Source: Melampsora larici-populina 98AG31 (taxonomy: Eukaryota > Basidiomycota > Pucciniomycetes > Pucciniales > Melampsoraceae). From it: a DNA stretch of 64,000 bases. This document shows, one piece after another, positions 32,731 through 44,504 of this stretch (position 1 is its first letter; every line of letters starts with the position of its first letter). Made by a program: the position numbers and the translations under genes. The DNA lies in assembly GCF_000204055.1 (NCBI RefSeq), contig NW_006768866.1:19074-83073 (forward strand), written 5' to 3'. Under the pieces are notes generated by a model, which ran no database searches, was not told where the DNA came from, and saw only the letters and a list, made by a program, of their open reading frames with translations.

Positions 32731-32813
32731 TGGCTGAGCACTGAGCCAGGCTGGCCAAAGTAGGCTATAAACCCATAGTATGGGAGGTTAAAACCCATAA
32801 TTTATACATGTAT

Positions 32814-32862
32814 AAGCATATTTACATATAAACCTGTATGTAATCTATATGTAAATATGCTT
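32814..32862. repeat. Perfect 17-bp inverted repeat
   Basis: Arms AAGCATATTTACATATA and its exact complement, separated by 15 nt. Non-coding, AT-rich; possibly a foldback remnant. Confidence 0.75.
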
Positions 32863-33153
32863 GGTTCCAAATATTGGCCGCTCCGCCCAAAAAATTTTTT
32901 TTGCCCGCACAGCTCTGTCCTCATAGAATTAGATTAAGATAAGTTTTCTGAACCCATTACACTCAAAAAAATGTGACATGTGTAAGTAGTGATTGTCATA
33001 TAATTTTCCTCAAAGTTGAAATTTCATCTTGCAGGCACAGGGTAGTTGAGCTTTGGTGAGATCTGCTGTATGATATCTAAAATTGCATTGATTCTTTGAT
33101 TCTAGGCAGAATATGGCAAAGTTTATGGCAGATTTTTCTGTGAAATACCATTT

Positions 33154-33757
33154 ACATCTAACTTACCTAATTCCCTCTCGGACAAACAAGTAGTCAAGAG
33201 AGGGACTTGGACCTTATACCACCTCTTTGGCGTATAAGGAAGAAAAGTTTGGCTAGCCACATTTTCATTCCTCCATATCTTTGTAGCCAGTATACAAATA
33301 TATTCTGGGCTAAAGAAAAGTCCTCTGGGCCTGATCATCCTTCATCCTACACACATGTGTCTTTTCAAAGCCATTATTTGCCGCCAGAAAATCCCTTAAA
33401 ACCAGACTTGAAGAATGGGTTTTTGTGTAACATTTCAGTGTGTTTGGTGAGGGATTTTGACAGGTTGTCAGCTTTCGGCCTGATTTTGGTATTTTTTGCA
33501 AACTTCACAATCATGTTCCTCTGTGAGTTTTGAATCAAATTAAAATCAGGCTACACATATGTGTGTAATTTGACTGGGTGTACAGCTTTTCTCTCTGGTC
33601 CCAAGGATATTTGTTTTCAGGACACAAAGATATGGAGGGTTGAAAAAGCCACCCGCCAAACTTTTCTGGCTCATACACCAAAGAGGTGGTATAAGGGCTA
33701 AGTCCCTCTCTTGACTACTTGTTCATCCAAGAAGGACTTAGTTAAGTTAGCATCTAC
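33154..33757. mobile_element. Non-autonomous element with about 135-bp inverted ends
   Basis: The left arm 33154-33289 and right arm 33620-33757 are inverted copies with moderate divergence. Shared blocks: ACAAGTAGTCAAGAGAGGGA, CTTATACCACCTCTTTGG, GAAAAGTTTGGC and CTCCATATCTTTGT. The interior (33290-33619) has no gene. No target duplication recognised, so the superfamily is open. Confidence 0.75.
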
Positions 33758-34339
33758 ATGTATATTAACCAAATCCAGAATGCTTTTGGCAATATGTTCC
33801 CTCAAAATTTGTCTTGAGGGCAAAGAACTTCAGAAAATCAAACTTGTGGACACATCCAGGAATTACATGTAGAAATACTGCCCATACAGGAAGGCTTTAA
33901 GGGAAAAAAATGTGGACAAACATATTTTCAAAAGGAATATCAATTTTTTTGTGTATATATATTGAGAAAGCTGGGAGATATTCCAGAATAAATCCTTAGG
34001 TATAGTACAAAAATAGTATTTTTTGTCCCTATTTTTTTTCAAACCCGACAGTATTTTTGGATTCCCCCGGCCCCAAAATTTGAGTTTTAGTGTAAAATTG
34101 AAATACCAATGTATCTGTATATCTTCAGAAACACTCAATATATCAAGACACTGAGAGCAGGAGTAATCAGATAGAATCAAATTACATGAATTTCATTATG
34201 GGTGCGGAGGCATGTTAAAATCACAAAAAAGTCTATAAGGGAAACATTTTTTTGGCAAAAAGTACTGCACTTTCTGCTGACATCTCAGCAACCAATGAAA
34301 ACCCCATGCTAACCTCCATCCAGTGTCAACCACAATCAC
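33758..34339. other. Non-coding, nothing recognised
   Basis: AT-rich, with only short ORFs. Confidence 0.4.
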
Positions 34340-34985
34340 CCTTCACCACGACTCATTACCACCAGCCACAAATCAGACTTATTGATTTGATACACCACCA
34401 CTTGCAGCACCACTTCATCTTTTAGCTTCTACTACATCAAACACTTTGCTTAGTCATGATTACGGACCACCACCAGCTTACCCTTGTTGTTCAACACCAA
34501 ATCCATCAAGTAGCTCACTCAATCAAAACTACCAACCACCACCACCTGCATCACCTTGTTGGTGGACTTTGAATTCATCAAAAACTCACTCGGTCAAACT
34601 CATGAACCCCCACCACCTGTGAGTGCTAGACCTGTCCTCTTGTCTTATAGTAGGACACATAAGCACATCAAACTAAACTTGGATCAAAACCACCAGATCC
34701 CACATTTCTTCAACCTACGTTAAAGAAATCAAGTATACCTTATCCACCATTTTCAAAATTTACAGAACCAGATAAATTATCATTTTGTGCTTTGTCAGAC
34801 GGCTTTTTCAATGTTCAATCTGATTCTGTAAATCAAACTGTATCATCACCTTCTTTATCATCAACACCACCACCAACAACTTTGATTCACAATAAACCAA
34901 AGAATACTTTAAACCCATTTGAAGAAAATATCCAACAAGAAGAACATCAAAAGATCTAGCCAGATATTTTTTAAATCATCATTTA
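34340..34985 (+). pseudogene. Possible decayed Pro/Ser-rich coding sequence
   Basis: Codon-like runs rich in CCA, ACC and TCA read GPPPAYPC and YQPPPPASPC, then after a break FTEPDKLSFCALSDGFFNVQ and SSTPPPTTLIHNKPKNTLNP. Stops and frame changes interrupt it. No known domain; it could be low-complexity sequence rather than a former gene. Confidence 0.3.
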
Positions 34986-35189
34986 AGGAAATCAAATCAA
35001 GATCGATAGTATACTTTTTGGATCCAATTCCAATTCCAAATACAAATTTAACCAACATTAAATATATGCCATCTTTGAGACAAAAAGTTTTGATTAGTCA
35101 TCTTTTTAATTATGTTTATTTTCTGATTTATTTCAAATTTGGAGTTGATCTCAATAATCTTCAATTGCTGTGTTCAAAGCTACCCTGGT

Positions 35190-35325
35190 TTAGTTGCTAC
35201 AAAAACCTGGTACACCCAGTTGCATTTTTGGTGGTAAATTTGTGTATCTATTGACAGCTCTTGACAGATTCCAGCCAAGAAGTTGACTGGGTGTACCAGG
35301 TTTGTGTGCAACCAGAGGTTTGAAC
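35190..35325. mobile_element. Small foldback MITE
   Basis: Perfect 18-bp arms AAACCTGGTACACCCAGT (35203-35220) and the complement at 35286-35303; pairing continues outward imperfectly (GGTTTAGTTGC with GCAACC). About 120 bp long, no gene. Confidence 0.75.
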
Positions 35326-35329
35326 CCAG

Positions 35330-36610
35330 CTAATATACAAAAAACTTTTGAAAGAAAGTGGCCAAGAAAAAAAATTGACAATCTCATTTTCAGTGTCTTC
35401 CTCTATTTTGATTTGTTTTTTATGTCTTCCATTTATCATCTTTACATTCATGTACAATCTCTTACATTAGCTATTTTTTTCCACTTCCTTTACCTCTTTA
35501 ATGTCTCTTCTTTCAATAGAATCTATTCTTTTTTTACCTGAAGCACTGTGGATGAAAAGTATAGCTTTCTGCTATCTTTTTTGCCTGGATTCTTCTTGGC
35601 ACTTTTGTTAGAGATTCCAAGATTGAGTGAGTCCAAAAGGCACTATTCTTCCCAATATATGGTGAGCAGAGCTGCAAGCCAGAGTTGACCTTCTCAGTCA
35701 ATATCTCAATTATACTCTCCAAAAACCATAAAATCTAGAATTCCTTCAAATTACCCATGAGTGATGATTGGATCCTGACAAAAAAATTACATGCCTCTAA
35801 TATCCACATCCATAAGGCTTATTTGTGGCCCAAACAACTCCATCTGAGTGTTTTCAAATCATTTATTTGATGCAAATACAATGAGTCATCCATCTGACCA
35901 ATTGTAATTCAAGCTTGACTTAGAATAATTACAAAAAGCACCTTGAAGTGATTCATCAATCATACCAAGAATCCTCACACAAGATCTTCAAGTTTATCAA
36001 TCATCATCCAAGCAGTCCAGAATGTTGAAAGAAAATCCTGAATGACTTTGAAAATCTTAGCTAAAGAGAATACAATTGAAATATTCAAGATGATAGATTT
36101 GACAAAAACATTCAAAAAAATAAAGATCATCAACAATGAAACATAATCTCTTGATACATATTCAGAGCTCACAAAGTCAAATCTGTATACCAAAGTGAGC
36201 ATAGGAATTCAAAACGACCTGGTCATAATTGTTAAATATAATCAATTTGACAAGGATACCAACAAATGACAAGTTCTTCCAAATCAAAAAATACTTCATA
36301 ATCTTTTTGGAAGAAACACAATTCATCCATAGCATTCAGTCTTCTTTACCCTATGTAGAATTAATAACCTACAGAATCAGTTTTTTTTGTTTCCTTTACC
36401 CACCTTTGGTAAACTTTATTTTGGTTGAACTTGTATCAGTTTAATACATTTAAATCTTCAGTAGCTTATGGAGAACTTACTTCAGCTACTATATTATCTT
36501 TAAAGGTTAGCTAAAACAATCAGCTTTCTGGACCATTTTTAAGTTTTTGGATAGCATCAAAGATCTCACAAGAGTGGTTTTCTGTTGGTTTTTCCTTTCA
36601 AGGTTGTTTT
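35330..36610. other. Non-coding, nothing recognised
   Basis: AT-rich. Open frames on both strands are short and low-complexity. Confidence 0.4.
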
Positions 36611-36611
36611 T

Positions 36612-36785
36612 CATACTGAGGGTACTCAAAGTTGTATAGTTACATGTATATAGTTGTTGTACATCCTTTTTTTTGGCAAGGAAAAGAACAAAATACACTT
36701 TTGACCTCTTTTTCCCCATCAAAAAGAACTATACACAAAAAACTATACACAAACTATACACAACTTTGAATACTGTAACTGAAGT
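36612..36785. mobile_element. Short element with inverted ends
   Basis: The left end GGTACTCAAAGTTGTATAGTT (36621-36641) pairs with AACTATACACAACTTTGAATAC (from 36752). AACTATACA is repeated three times before the right end. No gene, and the target duplication is unclear. Confidence 0.6.
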
Positions 36786-37450
36786 CAAAGTTAACCTCAA
36801 TTGTCACATGAACCAATGTATGAGTGACTTGATTTGGCCAAAACTTCAGATGGACGTAAGGACATTGGTTGAGTCACAAAGAGGTCTTGCATTTTTTTTG
36901 ATGGAGAAGGTATGTGGGTTTTTTTTACAGACCTACTCATCAAAGGGTGTTTTCAAGGAAGTCTGGAGGTTGAGGCTTGTGGAGGGTATGGTCAAGATGT
37001 TGATTGAGGCTAGCAGGTGCATGATGATATATAAATCATTAGTCTACTTAGAAAACTGTTATGTAGCAGAACAAAAATATACTTTGAGGCTTGTGATGAG
37101 TATGTTAGTTGTGAGTTTGAATTCAATGCTTTACATCTTGCAAGCATGTTCATTGCTTTCAGGCGGACTTGAAGATATGATTGATTGACATGCTGCGGAC
37201 TTTGCGTTCCGGACAAAAGATACCTTAGCTTAAACTAGGTTTTGTCTTAGGTGCTGTTAAGTTCCTTCACAGCAAAAGAAAAGTCCTTTGTTGATCAACC
37301 AACGACCTTTGAACACCATTTTCACATTCTAATCTTGAATTGAGTAGATCAAAGTTCAAAATCACCAACAGCTCAAAATCAAACCATCGATTTGAATTTG
37401 TACCTAACTTAACCCAAGTCCAATCGTGCAAAAGCTCACGGTAACCCGAA
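36786..37450. other. Non-coding, nothing recognised
   Basis: A 171-codon open frame (36673-37188) starts inside the small element, is rich in hydrophobic residues and has no domain; I do not call it a gene. Confidence 0.35.
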
Positions 37451-38030
37451 GCCAAGGCACGAGGGACTTGCACATTAAACGACATCTCTGGCGTGACCAA
37501 TAGCCCCCAAAAGCGAAATTTGGGTCACTTTTGGATGCAACCCATCCTATCTCATTCAACATTACTTTGATGTTGTTTCTGAAACTGGCTGGTATGAGTT
37601 CAGCATCTTGTACATAACTTCTATTAGAAAAAAAAGAGAATCAAAAGTGCCAGCTCACAAGAACTGAGCTGGAAAACGAGTAATAAGTTTGTTTAAGGGA
37701 GTCAATTGACCATCTCTCGAGCCTTTTTAAGGGTACACATAACAATCTTAGCGGTTGAAATTTCAAATCTCAAAATAAGCAGCCTCAATGAATCAACACG
37801 ATCATGAGCTCTGTCGAGATTCTGAAGAGGCCATTTCCTTCATAACTCGACAGAGCTCATCTGACTGTTTTTTTGAAGAAAATGCATTTGTGGGTCGTGG
37901 TGTAAAAGCGAAGTGAAAAAACACCCACCAAAAGGTGGCTATTAGTCACGCAACGATTGTCGTTTAATGTGCAAGCCCCCTGTGCCAGGGGCGGACGAGT
38001 CCGAGAAAAATCACCTGGCACAGTGGGCTT
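37451..38030. mobile_element. Non-autonomous element with inverted ends and nested hairpins
   Basis: The left arm 37451-37507 and right arm about 37934-37995 are inverted: ACTTGCACATTAAACGACA and, in complement, GCTTGCACATTAAACGACA, then GCGTGAC and AATAGCC. Inside is a perfect 15-bp inverted repeat, ATGAGCTCTGTCGAG at 37804-37818 with its complement at 37846-37860. At the right end is a hairpin with 10-bp arms CTGTGCCAGG/CCTGGCACAG (37980-38023) enclosing a GGAC-GA-GTCC hairpin. No gene. Confidence 0.75.
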
Positions 38031-38335
38031 GTTGTTAAGCTAGAATTTGTACTCAATCAATTCTACTTTTTTTTTTCTCAAGTCATCAAACAAAACTTAA
38101 ACTTCGAAAAAAAAAAACCTCAAGTCTTAAAACTTAACTATCGTAAGCTTAAGATATAATTTCATTTTTATCTTTTATCTTATTTTTTGACCAACCATTC
38201 ATCTCTTGTTGACCTTCATCATCTTTACCTTATCTTATCAACACCAACTTGATTCTCATATATCAATCACTACTTTCTTGCCAACTATCCACACAAGTCA
38301 ACTTCAGTTTAAATCAGACACAGCTTAGTCGTTTC

Positions 38336-38956
38336 ATGTCCGTTCAGAACCTGACATCCCGCGGTACGTTTCCATCCTATCTCATCTCATTCTCATCCTC
38401 AACTTCAACTTCAACATGACTCTTAATTCATAATCGATCGAACCTGTTTCTCTCTAGATCCCTTCGCCGACGTTGGTGACGATCAAGCAATCAGTACCAA
38501 AGCGCCTACCAAAGCACCTGACTACGTTCATATTCGAATCCAACAAAGAAACGGTCGAAAGACTCTTACCACTCTACAAGGTTTACCATCTGAATATGAC
38601 CCCAAGAAGCTCTTGAAAGCTTTTAAGAAGGATTTCGCTTGTAATGGCACTTTGGTTCAAGATGAAGAGTTGGGTCAAGTTATTCAATTACAAGGTGATC
38701 AACGTACCAAGGTGTCTCTCTTGTTGGTCGATGCGGGTATCCGTAAGTCTTTTCTCATCTCCGACCACCGGATCATATCGGATTCGTTTGATGACCTATA
38801 CTGATCTCTTGGATCTTATTGTGATGATCACAGCCAAGTCGACTATCAAGGTAAGTTATCTTCTTTGTACCATTCATGTTCGATTCATCTCTTTTAATAT
38901 TCCAACACTAACTCTGCATCTCTTCTCCTTCTACGTTGTAGATCCACGGTTTCTAA
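38336..38956 (+). CDS. SUI1: Translation initiation factor eIF1 (SUI1), four exons
   Basis: eIF1 binds the 40S subunit near the P site and enforces accurate start-codon choice during scanning. Exons 38336-38363, 38458-38742, 38834-38850 and 38942-38956 join in frame, give 345 nt including the stop, and encode 114 residues, the usual length. Introns have GTACGT, GTAAGT and GTAAGT donors and TAG, CAG and TAG acceptors. Conserved landmarks are NLTSRDPFAD at the N-terminus, VHIRIQQRNGRKTLTTLQGL, KKDFACNG, IQLQGDQR and the C-terminal KIHGF. The last two exons are only 17 and 15 nt, so ORF finders miss the end. It looks intact and is one of only two convincing cellular genes with complete structures here. 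A GA/CT-poor promoter was not defined. Confidence 0.95.
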
Positions 38957-40412
38957 TCCCGTTCATCCTCCTCCTCCGATCCCATTCTTTCCACAATACA
39001 AACATCTTCACCTTCTCACCAGCACAGGTCCAGAACGAGCAGAATGTAGAATGCCTTGGTCTCGATTGAAGAAGAAAGGATCTTAAGCTTTGGTTTGGTT
39101 AACTTTTCTTTTCTTGCATCCTGTACTTTGATCTTAGGTTTCGGGTTGTAATACTATATATAGTAGCTTTGCTTCCTTTCTTTTCTTTTTCATCTTCAAA
39201 ATCGACGTTGTCAATCTTACCTCTTCTGTTGTCAATCTATCCTGCACCCTCTTCTCAATTCTTTTTGCGTGTCTCATCTTTTTTCCTTTTTTTTTACATA
39301 TTCTTTCTGATTGGGCTTTTCCTCTTGGCCATCAAACATGGAAACAAAGCCTTTCGGGTAAACCATGTCATCTTACATTAGGGGTTTTAAACAAGTCTTC
39401 TTGAGCCATCTAACCAACAAAATATTTGCCGTATGGAGATTCTCCTCAGTATTACTCCGCCGGTGAGAGGCCAACACAAGCCACTTGTCATGGCGACAGG
39501 TTGAGTCAACTAGCATGATCCTTGAGGTTGCTAGGAAGCCGAGGTTTGGATTCAAGAAGTCAGGAGTGTCAAGACCAAATAGGTATCACCTTTCTTTACC
39601 TTGATCTGAACGTCTCATGGTCAACAAGATTCGAGTTGAGGTTCAGAGTCAAATCGTTTCTGTTTACCAATTTGTCTTTCTTTAGCTAAACACCATCCAA
39701 TCTCAATCACCGGAACAGGTAAACAACCAAGACATAAGTTTTTTTTTTCATTGATTTTGTACTTATAAACTGATCACCCCAAAAAAACCAAAACAAAACA
39801 AAACAAGAAAACCTTTGAAAAGAAGAAATGAAATAACAAATTGTGTTTACATGTATAGTTTTTCTCTTTGTCAACTTTTTTAATCATGAGAAGAAATTTG
39901 ATGTCATAAAAAACAATATCTTTTTCTAAGCAAACAAAAAAAACACTCTGATTTTTTTTTCTTTCAATAATTATATAAACACTTATTAACCACAAAAGCA
40001 AAAAAAAGAAACACAAGAGATAAAGAGACCAAAGAAAAGGAAACACGAAAGAAAACTAACCCAAAAAAAGATGATTGGATCTCATGGAAAGTTTGATTCT
40101 TTGAAATCATTCTTTAAGGTTATAAAGAACTAAAAAATTGAGAGTACTTAAAAAGAAAAAGGTAAAGGTAAAGGCTAAGCTACATGACAGGAAGTAAGGT
40201 AAGGTAACAAGTTGATCAGATGAGTTAAAAGATAAATAAACATTCATCCACATAAGCTGTTGTCTATGGATGAAATGATCTAAAAAAGATTTGAAAGATG
40301 AAAAAAAACGATAGATTGATGGAAAAAACCCGTCAAGAATGGTGTAGGAATGTTGTTAAAGGTTCGAGGAAACAAAAAGGGTTTTTTTTATCAATGATAT
40401 GGGAAGTGGGTT
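38957..40412. other. Intergenic between convergent genes
   Basis: Contains the eIF1 3' end and the coiled-coil gene 3' end. T-rich around 39160-39330 and A-rich around 39730-40060. Open frames at 39169-39381 and 39774-40046 are homopolymer-driven. Nothing else recognised. Confidence 0.5.
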
Positions 40413-41105
40413 TCATGAGGCTGGAATCTTAGATTCGAGTTCACGTGCTCGATGTTCAGTTTCAGCAAGCTAAAGAAAAAACCCCAAAGTATTACATAAT
40501 CAGTTTGATGAAACCTGAAAAAAGGAGTTTCTTGGAATATCAAGGAAGGGGTTTTTAAACTAACTTGGTTCTTGAGTTTATTAAGTTCTGAAATCTTATC
40601 TTCTAATTCACGACGAGTCCTAAAAAGAATCCAAGAATTAAAGACCAGTTGAACTTCAAGGTTTTGTGAAGTAAGGATAGGAATGATCTTAACTTTTCAA
40701 GTATGATTTCTTCCTCTGATGGTGATCTGGTATGTTCCACATTACTTGACTATGTAAAAGAAAGAAACAGAGACCATTAAATCAGTTTCAATGAATTCAA
40801 ACTTACAAACTTGAAGCGTGATTTGTACTTACTCTGCTTTGTGATTGAGTTCCAGTAGATCCAGGATTAGAGACAGATTTCCCTTTTCGATCCTGATTTG
40901 CAAAAGAAAAGCAGAAACAAGAGTTAGATTAGATGAAGTGATATGAAAAGGAAAAGAATGATAAGTTTTTCAAACGGTTTACTTGGCTGATTCGATTAGT
41001 TTGTTGAGTTTCATAGATTGGACTAAAGATTGCATCTAATTGTAATGGTTCAGTAGGTTCGATAAAAGGTACGATAGGAGCAAGGTTTTGAATGGTGGTA
41101 GTCAT
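40413..41105 (-). CDS. Small coiled-coil protein, five exons, function unknown
   Basis: Reading the minus strand, exons 41105-40983, 40892-40833, 40749-40694, 40619-40565 and 40469-40413 splice at GT-AG sites (GTAAAC, GTAAGT, GTTAAG, GTTAGT) and keep one frame for 351 nt, giving 116 residues and a TGA stop. The product begins MTTTIQNLAPIVPFIEP and has a Ser/Gly/Gln-rich middle. It ends in a heptad-like helix of about 45 residues (TRRELEDKISELNKLKNQ, LAETEHRARELESKI) that should form a coiled coil, so it probably dimerises or binds a partner. No family recognised. It converges on the eIF1 gene about 1.5 kb away. No single exon exceeds 41 codons, so it is invisible to an ORF scan. Confidence 0.75.
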
Positions 41106-42388
41106 GATTGATTGATTGATGGATTGATGTGTTTGGATGGATGGATGGATGGATGGGTTTTTGATTTGGTTGAGTGAAGACTGGTAAAGAGCTCGGTTGA
41201 TAAAGAAATGTTTGTTGATAGAGTAGAAATCTAATTGAAGTCTTGATTATGAAATTCAAGCACTTAAGTTTAACTTGTAATCCAAAACTTTCAAATTTTC
41301 AATCTGATCTTGTTGATTGATTTGATGATATGAAGAGATGAACTTTTGAGCTTTGACCTTGGGATTGAATTCTAATTTGAAGTTCAATTTGGAAATTGAA
41401 AAATTGAAAATTGAAAAAAATGAAAAACAAAACAAGGAAAGAAAATCAGAATTTGGTACTTTATGAAATGATTTGAGAATTGATTGGGAATCAAATTGTT
41501 TTTAAAAGATGATGATGACGAGCCCTTGACGAGCCATGTTTTGCGCGTAGTCAAGTCAAAAGATCTTCTCAAACTGCAATCTCTTCCCATTCCCTCGGTC
41601 AACCTAGTCACCGAGTATACCTCATCGGTCTTCAATCTTTCATGGTTTCAACGTGAGCAATTGGATTCTATCAAACACACACACACACACACACTCCATC
41701 ACGCTTTTCACCGATGTTGCATCTGATTCTCGTCCTGAAGCCTGCTCACGTACTCCTGCTACCTTCCAACGCTGCGTGAAGACTCAATGGGAAATCTTAC
41801 ATGGAACTTTATCCTCGGTGTAAGAAGTCATATAAACTCAAGAAGCTTAACAACCAAACTCGGTGGTCAACTTGGGCTAAAACAATTGAACTTATTCTTT
41901 TTGTACCTTGAAAGCCTTTTTAATTGATAGCTAGTTTTGCAACAAGCACTTATGATTTCGACCTTTGGAATGTGACCTGCTAGTTGATCCTGGTACAAAG
42001 GGCTCACTCAATCAATCCCCTTTGACAGTTCAAGATATATTCCGAGTTTTGTAGTGCTCTGAATTTCACCTGCAGTACTCTGCTCTGAAGTTCAAAGTAA
42101 ACAAACCCCCAAGGATTGCATGGTTTGTCTGCCTTTGTATTACATGCCAAGAAGAATAGACTTGTTCAAATATAAAAAAGAAATTTGAAGTCCATAATTT
42201 GAAGCAAACAATTTGGAACTATGTTATCGCTACAGTCTGTACATGAAGGGTATGAGATGTACGAAGCGAGCCAATTTCTATTCGACTTGAAATTTTTGGG
42301 GGGTCTCTCAAAGTTGGATTTGAAGTTTGGGATTTGAACCTTTTTAAACCGTATCTTTCCTATCCAAGCATTAAATAAATGTAAATTC
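41106..42388. other. Intergenic with microsatellites
   Basis: A (GGAT)n tract lies at about 41136-41156, just upstream of the coiled-coil gene start, and a (CA)n tract of about 10 units at about 41676-41694. A short open frame at 41484-41726 runs into the CA repeat; no domain. Confidence 0.5.
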
Positions 42389-42484
42389 GTAAAGCCCCCC
42401 CTTCAAGCAAAAACTCGGCATTTATGCCTCCCCTTAGGGCTAGAGCATAACTGCTGAGCTTTTGCTTGAAAGCCGGAGCTTTAC
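42389..42484. repeat. 96-nt foldback hairpin
   Basis: Outer arms GTAAAGC/GCTTTAC and inner arms CTTCAAGCAAAAACTCGGCA and, in complement, CTTTCAAGCAAAAGCTCAGCA, around about 30 nt. It resembles a solitary foldback MITE. Confidence 0.7.
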
Positions 42485-43672
42485 AAACTAACATCCATTT
42501 CCCAATGACACCCCTACTGTTTCAGCCACCGCTGGTCATAAAGATGACTCCCCGGTTGGCCCTTGAGGGGCGTGAGGTTTCAATTTTGCAGCATCTTACG
42601 CCTCTTTTTATACCCGATTCTCAGCTCTGCCCCTCAAATCTTTCAACACCTATTGCCTATACGTACGTTGGGTTGCATTTGGATGTTTTACATTATTCTT
42701 TTGACCATCACTTCCATATTCGACATTCTCTTCTTCTCTGTTTACCAATCTCGGCTTCCTTTTCATTTGTTCTTTGCTATCTCCATTTTCCATTAAAACC
42801 CTCAACATTTTTCTTCTCTACGCTAAAACTTCAATATTTCCTATACAGGTTCATTCCACTCAATTCTTTATGCCAATCATTCAAAACTCGTGGATCATAA
42901 ATGATCCTCCTTCATTTCCCTGGTCCCATTTCCGTCTTCCTCACAAACCCACAACTTGCGTTGCCAATTCATTGCTTAAACCGTATACCTTTTTTAATCA
43001 TGCAGTCCTCAATCATTGCAACTGGCTCAACGTGCCTCATCCATAGTTTCCTAATTTGTACCTTACTCTGTCATTGTACACCACTTGCTCTCCGCTATCT
43101 CAATCCTTCCTATTTGAAGCACCACTACAACCATATTTCAGGATCTCGGTTATCCAAGTTTCTCCTATTTAAGAAAAGTTGTCCTGAAGAACAATATTGA
43201 CTCACCTCTCACGTCTCCCTACTCCTCCATAACCCTTACATTCAAACAATCACTTCGTGCAAAATATCCTTTTTTACCCAATACACATGCTTTCTTTCAA
43301 CTTACGCTGTCACTAAGCACAAAAGCATCATTCTCTGCTGCCGAATTTGTACAACCTAGCCTTTGATAGTATCTTACCATTCAAAGTTATGCCATGTTTT
43401 GCATGAAATCATCCCAAATAGGCATACATTTTCTTCTCATAACTCAAGTCGGTTCATCCTTTGCGTTCTTGACTATTTCTATCATTCAGATGCCATCTTA
43501 GGCCTCCACGTTGTTCTTTTGCATCAAATCCCAATATCCCCTTTTCTCTAATTGCATTGAGTTTGCGTTCATACTTCCTACGTCCCATCTTATCCCACCA
43601 ATCTCTTCTCAACCACCTCGATCACTCCAACAAGACTTCCCAAAAGTCGAGCCATTCCTAACAATCAAAAAA
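42485..43672. other. Non-coding, nothing recognised
   Basis: Pyrimidine-rich. Overlapping plus-strand open frames (42466-43200) are rich in Phe, Ser, Leu and Pro in all phases, a composition effect. Confidence 0.4.
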
Positions 43673-44067
43673 TGAGTGGAAGAACTTATCCGATTCGAAA
43701 ACAATTCATCTTTGAAATTTATTAACATCTATTCACAAAACATAAAGTGAATCTATTTTTCAGACATGAAAACTCAACACCAAAAGAATGTAATTTGATC
43801 CAAAGACATCTTTTGAAATTATCAAATGAAGATCCTAATACAAAATCCAAATTAAAGCTACAAGTCATCGCGACTAAAATGATTTCACCAGTTTTAAAAT
43901 CATTAACCAATCAATCTAAACTCAATTCAACTTTACTCAAAAGTTTTTCACCTCATTTACATGGAAATTTAGTTTGGTTAAGTCAAGATGAATTTAATCC
44001 ATCCAGACTCCAATCAGCCTTAGACCTTATCTACCCATGCATCGATCTCTACCCAATCACACATTGA
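43673..44067 (+). pseudogene. Hypothetical gene fragment, family not recognised
   Basis: A frame ending LYPITH-stop (44067) gives about 100 residues with normal-looking protein composition (HENSTPKECNLIQRHLLK, LSQDEFNPSRLQSALDLIYP). TTTTTCAG at 43756-43763 looks like an acceptor. An upstream frame from ATG 43673 (SGRTYPIRKQFIFEIY) resembles the start of a small protein but stops at 43726, and no good donor joins the two. It is either a real spliced gene I cannot resolve or a relic. Confidence 0.35.
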
Positions 44068-44504
44068 TTAACTCCCAAAACTGAACCCCGATCAAGCACC
44101 AATCATCATTGATTGATTACCATTTGTGATAGGAATGATTGAAGATAAAGTCGAGAGTGAAAAATCTAACGTGGAGGAGCTTAGTCGATTACCTAGCTTG
44201 AACCTTTTAAGACAACAGACTTGGCTTGATCAGTACTGCTGGTTCGCGTGTCGTCGGAACTCTTAATTGGGCTCGGGGAGACATGCTCGTACAAAGGCCA
44301 AAGACCTTCGCAACATAACTCAAGCTGTGATGATGTCTGATTGTTTAGAATTTGGTCTATAGAGCTTTGATCGATCTGTTATAGTTTAATGATTGACCAC
44401 ATTCAAGGAGACTTTCAACCCTCCAAGAGCTGATCCATCGTTGATATGTCAACCTTCGCCCAAGTTCCCATCAGATCGAGTCCCTTGCTGAAGTAGTTTC
44501 TCAG
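44068..44504. other. Non-coding, nothing recognised
   Basis: Possible intron or upstream sequence of the RRM fragment that follows. Confidence 0.35.

Noticed and set aside
36673..37188. 171-codon plus ORF
   Set aside because: Starts inside a small inverted-end element, low complexity at the start, no domain, no relation to neighbours.
37980..38023. Possible hammerhead-type ribozyme (GACGAGTCC...GAGAAA)
   Set aside because: The CUGANGA core and the conserved GAAA placement are missing; GGAC-GA-GTCC is a simple hairpin.
42466..43200. Several overlapping plus ORFs of 77-144 codons
   Set aside because: All phases are open because the strand is pyrimidine-rich; no conserved motif.
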